Source: Planctomycetaceae bacterium (GTDB taxonomy: Bacteria > Planctomycetota > Planctomycetia > Planctomycetales > Planctomycetaceae). From it: a DNA stretch of 12,961 nt. Shown piece by piece: positions 9,752-12,961 of this stretch. Numbering within the stretch: the stretch's first letter is position 1; each line of letters starts with the position of its first letter. The position numbers and the translations under genes are program-made. The notes under the pieces were generated by a model. It was not told where the DNA came from. It ran no database searches and saw nothing but the letters and a program-made list of their open reading frames with translations. Where the stretch lies: contig JAGQQT010000057.1 in NCBI GenBank assembly GCA_020426065.1, positions 1-12,961 on the forward strand, written 5' to 3'.

Positions 9752-9765
9752 TTTCACTGGTGAAA
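9752..9765. promoter_or_regulatory. 14-base dyad upstream of yceH
   Basis: TTTCAC-TG-GTGAAA, a perfect 6-bp inverted repeat with a 2-base centre, 35 bases before the yceH start in the divergent spacer. Its size fits an operator for a dimeric regulator. It could equally be a chance palindrome. Confidence 0.25.
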
Positions 9766-9800
9766 CCGGAATTTCTGAGTGACCGCAGGGAGAGCGCCAG

Positions 9801-10550
9801 ATGCAGATTGTTGATGAGACCGATGAACCGAAACAATTTATTGGCCCTTTAAATCGCAAGGAACGGCGCGTCCTGGGAGTGCTGATTGAAAAATCCCTCA
9901 CCACACCTGAATATTATCCGTTGACTCTCAAAGCGGTTGCCACTGGCTGCAATCAGAAGAGCAACCGGGACCCGGTTACTGAGTATGACGAGTTTGAACT
10001 CGAAGACGTTCTCGAAGAATTGCAGAAAAAACGACTGGTGAATGTTGTTCACACCTCCGGTGGTCGGACGGAACGGTATCGTCATCAACTGCGGGAAGTG
10101 ACGGGCTGGACACACGCACAACTGGCTATTATGGCTGAGCTTCTGTTGCGGGGCCGACAACAGGTGGGAGAACTCCGCAGTCGTGCCAGCCGGATGGGGC
10201 CGCTCGATTCCCTGGAGATCTTGCGAAAGGAGATCAATTTCCTGCAGGAACAAGGCTATGTCTGTGCATCGGGCGATCTGGAAAAACGGGGAATTGAAGT
10301 CGATCACGCCCTGTATACGGAAAGTGAACAGGCCCGCAACCCGTTTCCAGCTGCGGGGAGTTATGTTCCCACACATCAGGAGAAGTCTTCAGGGGAATGT
10401 GCCACGTCAGGGAGTGTATCAGCGTCAGGGAGTGTATCAGCGTCAGGGAATTCGCTGGCAGATCTGACTGACCAGGTTGAATCGTTGAGCCGCCAGGTTC
10501 AGGATCTGGAAGCCCGCCTGGAAACATTGGAGAATCTGATGAAAGGGTAA
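9801..10550 (+). CDS. yceH: YceH family protein (DUF480, UPF0502)
   Basis: 249 residues. The N-terminal half carries the family signature: [20 protein letters not shown] (about 20-39) and [11 protein letters not shown] (about 49-59), forming the first winged helix. A second winged-helix-like segment runs from [16 protein letters not shown] to NFLQEQGYV (about 109-152). After about residue 185 the protein departs from the family core (E. coli YceH is about 215 residues): a Ser/Gly/Ala linker with a repeated SGSVSA hexapeptide (about 203-216) leads to a short leucine-zipper-like coiled coil (about 219-247). The start at 9801 is supported by GGGAGAG about 8 bases upstream. The biochemical role of the family is not established; DNA binding is suggested by the fold. 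It appears to be transcribed alone, divergent from the moxR operon. Confidence 0.92.
   Translation: MQIVDETDEPKQFIGPLNRKERRVLGVLIEKSLTTPEYYPLTLKAVATGCNQKSNRDPVTEYDEFELEDVLEELQKKRLVNVVHTSGGRTERYRHQLREVTGWTHAQLAIMAELLLRGRQQVGELRSRASRMGPLDSLEILRKEINFLQEQGYVCASGDLEKRGIEVDHALYTESEQARNPFPAAGSYVPTHQEKSSGECATSGSVSASGSVSASGNSLADLTDQVESLSRQVQDLEARLETLENLMKG
10405..10449 (+). repeat. 18-bp tandem repeat inside yceH, 2.5 copies
   Basis: The unit CGTCAGGGAGTGTATCAG occurs twice without mismatch (10405-10422, 10423-10440), followed by 9 more matching bases. Because the unit is a multiple of three it encodes a repeated SGSVSA hexapeptide and keeps the downstream coiled coil in frame. Exact copies suggest a recent duplication that may vary between strains. 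Confidence 0.9.
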
Positions 10551-10731
10551 AATCAGATTGGGGCAGAAAACTCCTGACTTCCCGCCTAAATCCTGAAAAA
10601 CAGAACCACTTTTCCATGATCACTGACTTCAGAGCCGCTCCTCGACGATAGAACTATCACCTTGTTGAGAACACTTTCAGCAATCAGGAGAAAGCTGCTC
10701 AGCCAACACGAGTTTTTGGACCCGTTCCAGA

Positions 10732-10761
10732 CATTCCGGTCAGGATTCCTGTAACGGAATG
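10732..10761 (+). repeat. Nested hairpin upstream of the hpf promoter
   Basis: Outer stem CATTCCG / CGGAATG (7 bp) encloses an inner stem CAGG / CCTG with an ATT loop. The following sequence (GGGTTTCAGTTTGCTTTTG) is only loosely T-rich. It could be a poor terminator for yceH, 180 bases past its stop, or a site near the hpf promoter. Confidence 0.3.
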
Positions 10762-10806
10762 GGGTTTCAGTTTGCTTTTGTTGCGACAAATGTGTTCAAT
10801 CGTCGT

Positions 10807-10834
10807 TTGACGGATGCCCCATCCATTTTACAAT
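10807..10834 (+). promoter_or_regulatory. Sigma70-like promoter for hpf
   Basis: TTGACG (10807-10812), a 16-base spacer and TACAAT (10829-10834) each match the housekeeping consensus at 5/6. Transcription would start near 10841, giving a leader of about 50 bases before the hpf GTG. ptsN may be read through from here, since no terminator was found in the 165 bases between hpf and ptsN. Confidence 0.55.
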
Positions 10835-10892
10835 GCAGAACTGGTGTCCGTAGAATTGTTGCAACACGTTATCACATCAAGGGGTTTCTGCA

Positions 10893-11270
10893 GTGCAAGT
10901 TGAAATCGCGTGCCGTCATGGTAGCATCGGGGATGGTGTTCAGGCCTATATCAGGGAGAAGGCTGAAAAATTACTGACCTACTTCGAGCGGGTTACGCAG
11001 ATTCAGGTTACTTTTGATTTCAACGGAAACCGGGTTCGTGCTGAAATTCTGGTAGATGCGGAACACAAGCACGACTTTGTGGCCCACTACGAAGGGGAAG
11101 ATGCCCAGGTCTGTTTTGATCACGCACTTCATAAAATTGAAAATCAGATCAAGAAGTACAAAGAACAGGTTCAGGATCATCGTCGAGACCGTTCGCTGGG
11201 ACAACTGGCTGAATCTGCTGCTCAGGCAATTGAAGAAAAAGCTGAGCAGGAATCCGCTGAAGAGAATTAA
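10893..11270 (+). CDS. hpf: Short-form ribosome hibernation promoting factor (HPF/RaiA family)
   Basis: 125 residues. The first 95 or so match the beta-alpha-beta-beta-beta-alpha fold of HPF/RaiA: an N-terminal strand (MQVEIACRHG), helix DGVQAYIREKAEKLLTYFER, strands QIQVTFDFNG and VRAEILVDAE, and helix DAQVCFDHALHKIENQIKKYKEQ. The protein binds the 30S decoding region and silences ribosomes in stationary phase. It lacks the extra C-terminal dimerisation domain of long HPF and ends in an acidic Ala/Glu-rich tail of about 25 residues. The start is a GTG with AAGGGG about 9 bases upstream. ptsN follows in the same direction, as in the rpoN operons of Proteobacteria, where HPF and EIIA-Ntr genes are neighbours. 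Confidence 0.93.
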   Translation: MQVEIACRHGSIGDGVQAYIREKAEKLLTYFERVTQIQVTFDFNGNRVRAEILVDAEHKHDFVAHYEGEDAQVCFDHALHKIENQIKKYKEQVQDHRRDRSLGQLAESAAQAIEEKAEQESAEEN

Positions 11271-11435
11271 CTATTGTGACTGACTGGCAGCAGTTCTTTC
11301 GCTCTGTCTGCTGCACATTCAGGAAAACGGAGTTGGATCTGTTTCTTTCCGTTTCAATTTCTGAATCATTGGCATAGATAAGTTTCGGGGTCACACAACC
11401 CTGTCTTTATAAGTTAGAGTGTGGAGTAACCAGGA

Positions 11436-11906
11436 ATGAAGTTCTCGGACATAGTCGCGAAAGACTCCATCATCACCGATTTGAGTGTCGAGACCAAAGA
11501 AGATGCAATCCGGCGGCTGGTCGGCTCATTGAAATCCGCCGGACAGATCACTGCCGACAGTGAAGAAAGTATTGTCGGGGCGATTATGAACCGCGAGGAG
11601 CTCGGTTCAACAGGAATCGGGAAAGGAATTGCCGTTCCTCACACCAAACATCCCTCTGTTGAGGAATTGGTGGCTACGATTGCCATTTCCCGAGATGGAG
11701 TCGATTTTGCCAGTCTGGATGGTGAAGATGTTTACATCTTTTTCATGCTCGTTTCCCCACCAGACCGTCCGGGAGACCATTTGCGAGCTCTGGAAACCAT
11801 TTCCAAGCATCTGCGAAATGAGAATTTCTGCAACTTCCTGCGTCAGTCTCAAACCGCTGAACAGGTCATGGAGCTGCTGAAAGAAGCTGATCACGACGAA
11901 ATCTAA
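11436..11906 (+). CDS. ptsN: PTS EIIA-like regulatory protein (EIIA-Ntr / fructose family)
   Basis: 156 residues, the usual length for EIIA-Ntr. The mannitol/fructose-type EIIA fold is recognisable from the start ([13 protein letters not shown], residues 4-16) to the C-terminal helix. The phosphorylated histidine lies in GIAVPHTKH (His69), and [10 protein letters not shown] (53-62) and FFMLVSPPD follow the family pattern. No membrane domain or EIIB/EIIC partner is present, so a regulatory role is likelier than sugar uptake. Phosphate would come from an HPr-like protein, and such a gene lies downstream. The start at 11436 has GGAG 9 bases upstream. TATAAG at 11408-11413 could be a -10 element but has no good -35, so co-transcription with hpf is equally plausible. 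Confidence 0.93.
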   Translation: MKFSDIVAKDSIITDLSVETKEDAIRRLVGSLKSAGQITADSEESIVGAIMNREELGSTGIGKGIAVPHTKHPSVEELVATIAISRDGVDFASLDGEDVYIFFMLVSPPDRPGDHLRALETISKHLRNENFCNFLRQSQTAEQVMELLKEADHDEI

Positions 11907-12063
11907 CGATTTTTCCGATTTGGCTTATTATTTGCTCCGTAAAAATGCTGTGAACTTCCCGAAATTGCTCTCGCCATCCTATCAAAATGTGTTTATTATT
12001 TTGGGCTGAGGTGGACGTCTGACTGTCATTGATGGCATTCGGAACAGTTTTTTTCCTTTTTTC

Positions 12064-12101
12064 ACGCATTGAGTGATAAAAAACACTCATAACTGGTGCG
12101 T
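12064..12101 (+). repeat. Nested inverted repeat in the ptsN-HPr gap
   Basis: Inner stem TGAGTG / CACTCA (6 bp) around the loop ATAAAAAA, enclosed by an outer pair ACGCA / TGCGT. Its A-run could pair with the T-runs just upstream (12048-12062), so alternative folds are possible. No function assigned. Confidence 0.35.
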
Positions 12102-12184
12102 TATTCGTACAGTGAGTGAAGACTGGAACAGAGAGCTGGCCTGTCGAACCATTTGTTTGATCTGGTGTCTTCAAGGTGAGTTAA

Positions 12185-12207
12185 CGTAATTCCAGATGGA
12201 ATTTACG
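12185..12207. repeat. Imperfect palindrome upstream of the HPr-like gene
   Basis: CGTAATTCC-AGAT-GGAATTTACG, complementary over 9 pairs with one bulged T. It lies 155 bases before the HPr-like start. It could be an operator-like site or part of a leader structure. Confidence 0.3.
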
Positions 12208-12362
12208 GGACCATGAAGGCTTGATTTATGACTTTCCTTCTCTGGTTATGTCGAATAACAAGCCCGATTGATTTTTTCACAGTAGCAAAGGGAGACGGTA
12301 ACACCTGAAGCCAGAGTGGCTCATGTTTGTGATCTACCCCTCCCGTTTTGGAATAATGCATT

Positions 12363-12680
12363 ATGGAGTCTCATAATTTCACGATGAGTGATCTGGGATC
12401 GTGCCGAGAAGAAGTTGTGGTCAATCTGGTGAACGGCCTGCATCTTGTGCCTTGCTCCAAAATTGCACAATTGGCGCGCAGCTACGCCTGTGAGATTCGC
12501 ATCTGCAAAGGCGAACTGGTTGTCGATGCCAAGGCAGTTTTTGACCTCATGACTCTCCGGGCCGAGCAGGGGACTCTTCTGGCTATTGAAGCGGATGGAG
12601 ATGGTGCGTGCGAAGTGGTTGAAAAACTTGTCTCACTGTTTGAGCGGAACTTCGATGTTGATCGCCCCGTAACTGCCTGA
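12363..12680 (+). CDS. HPr-like phosphocarrier protein with altered active site
   Basis: 105 residues against the usual 85-90; the extra length is an N-terminal extension of about 12. The HPr fold is recognisable: strand EVVVNLVNGLH, helix SKIAQLARSY, strand EIRICKGELVVDAK, LMTLRAEQGTLLAIEADG, and C-terminal helix CEVVEKLVSLFER. His27 matches the phosphorylated His15 of HPr (GLH). The residue two after it, Arg17 in HPr, is Val29 here (GLHLVP instead of GLHARP), and Ser46, the HPr-kinase target, is Ala58; all three positions share the same offset of 12. This suggests altered phosphotransfer and no serine control, possibly a regulatory partner of the upstream EIIA. The ATG at 12363 has no good Shine-Dalgarno; an ATG at 12384 is an alternative. 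A strong terminator follows 47 bases after the stop. Confidence 0.85.
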   Translation: MESHNFTMSDLGSCREEVVVNLVNGLHLVPCSKIAQLARSYACEIRICKGELVVDAKAVFDLMTLRAEQGTLLAIEADGDGACEVVEKLVSLFERNFDVDRPVTA

Positions 12681-12727
12681 TGCCACTTGATGAGATCATC
12701 TGATCTCTTTTTTGAATCCAATTTTGA

Positions 12728-12762
12728 GGAGCCCGCTGACCAAAGCGGGCTCCTTTTTCTTT
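12728..12762 (+). terminator. Intrinsic terminator after the HPr-like gene
   Basis: Perfect 10-bp G+C-rich stem (GGAGCCCGCT / AGCGGGCTCC) with a 6-base loop (GACCAA), followed directly by TTTTTCTTT. It separates the HPr-like gene from the next one. Confidence 0.95.
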
Positions 12763-12813
12763 GGTTTGATGGCTTTGTGGCGGACTCCATTCTTTATCGT
12801 GATCGAATCGGGA

Positions 12814-12843
12814 TTGACGTCGATTTCGTCCTGCTTTTAAAGT
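12814..12843 (+). promoter_or_regulatory. Candidate promoter for the gene at the right edge
   Basis: TTGACG (12814-12819), an 18-base spacer and TAAAGT (12838-12843) match the consensus at 5/6 and 4/6. It lies after the terminator and about 58 bases before the ATG at 12902. Confidence 0.3.
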
Positions 12844-12901
12844 TGGGGCGTACAGTCAGATCTCGTGGAATCTGGCATGTTTCTCCCAGGGAAAGGGTGG
12901 C

Positions 12902-12961
12902 ATGAACGAATTGCCGGCAGAGCCGCAGAGAAAACCATTCTTGTTTTCGCCTGCTTATGAA
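12902..12961 (+). CDS. Start of an unidentified gene cut by the window edge
   Basis: Twenty open codons from an ATG preceded by the purine-rich GGGAAAGGG at a normal distance, after a terminator and a candidate promoter. The visible N-terminus (MNELPAEPQRKPFLFSPAYE) is hydrophilic. It does not look like the N-terminus of PTS enzyme I, which would have been the expected neighbour. Too little is visible to assign a product. Confidence 0.45.
   Translation, partial: MNELPAEPQRKPFLFSPAYE

Larger units (their letters stand above)
9418..9800. other. Divergent spacer between the moxR operon and yceH
   Basis: 383 bases between two outward-facing genes. It must hold the promoters of both. Seen in it: a candidate minus-strand promoter (9584-9613), a 14-base dyad (9752-9765), the two ribosome binding sites at its edges (GGGAGAG upstream of yceH), and a doubtful 62-codon minus-strand reading frame (9489-9677). 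No RNA gene or terminator was recognised. Confidence 0.6.
10551..10892. other. Intergenic region between yceH and hpf
   Basis: 342 bases without a credible gene. It contains a nested hairpin (10732-10761) and a good promoter for hpf (10807-10834). No convincing intrinsic terminator for yceH was found close to its stop. Confidence 0.6.
11907..12362. other. 456-base noncoding gap between ptsN and the HPr-like gene
   Basis: A+T-rich with no credible gene on either strand. It holds a weak terminator-like element (ACTGT / ACAGT with seven T, about 12022-12054), a nested inverted repeat (12064-12101) and an imperfect palindrome (12185-12207). Room for a small RNA or a long 5' leader exists, but no known riboswitch or RNA family was recognised. 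Confidence 0.6.

Noticed and set aside
10759..10977. 72-codon plus-strand frame before hpf
   Set aside because: It covers the best promoter in the region and overlaps hpf in another frame; the product has no protein-family features.
11287..11314. GCAGCAG / CTGCTGC inverted repeat after hpf as a terminator
   Set aside because: The 14-base loop is long and no T-run follows, so I do not call it a terminator.
11866..12174. 102-codon minus-strand frame in the ptsN-HPr gap
   Set aside because: It overlaps the end of ptsN in antisense, has no ribosome binding site and no recognisable domain.
12877..12960. 27-codon frame starting 25 bases before the partial gene at the right edge
   Set aside because: It closes within the window and has no ribosome binding site, whereas the ATG at 12902 has GGGAAAGGG at proper spacing.
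12902..12961. Partial gene as PTS enzyme I
   Set aside because: The expected neighbour by context, but the 20 visible residues lack the typical enzyme I start (a short strand followed by SPG and AIG-like motifs).

Overview
The window most likely comes from a planctomycete, probably of the Gimesia/Planctomyces lineage. This is inferred from moderate G+C, a MoxR-DUF58-BatA-VWA-DUF4175-like operon of the type common in that phylum, and the style of the long membrane proteins. No rRNA, tRNA, mobile element, CRISPR array or phage gene was seen, so it reads as chromosomal backbone.

Left part (about 61-9417, minus strand): five genes in one direction, read right to left. They are a MoxR-type AAA+ ATPase, a soluble DUF58 protein with a von Willebrand A (VWA) fold, a BatA-type membrane VWA protein, a second membrane VWA protein, and a large DUF4175-like membrane protein with a C-terminal coiled coil. 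Three junctions are overlapping or nearly so. The exception is the 65-base DUF58-BatA gap, which holds a perfect 11-bp hairpin. MoxR ATPases usually act as chaperones on VWA-domain partners that use a metal-binding MIDAS site. The operon therefore looks like a membrane-anchored MoxR/VWA assembly whose substrate is not known.

Divergent spacer (9418-9800): it separates the operon from a plus-strand YceH-family (DUF480) gene. It holds a 14-base dyad, a candidate promoter for the operon and a doubtful 62-codon reading frame.

Right part (9801-12961, plus strand): yceH carries an in-frame 18-bp tandem repeat in its C-terminal linker. After a 342-base gap with a good sigma70-like promoter come hpf (ribosome hibernation factor), ptsN (EIIA-Ntr-like) and, after 456 noncoding bases, an HPr-like gene. 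These three recall the rpoN-hpf-ptsN-npr neighbourhood of Proteobacteria, but without rpoN here. The HPr-like protein keeps the phosphorylatable histidine but has Val where HPr has Arg17 and Ala where it has Ser46. A clear intrinsic terminator closes this gene. A further gene starts at 12902 and runs off the window.

The most interesting items are the altered HPr, the uncharacterised MoxR/VWA operon with two VWA plus amidotransferase-like membrane proteins, and the intercistronic hairpin in front of the BatA-like gene, which lacks a Shine-Dalgarno sequence.
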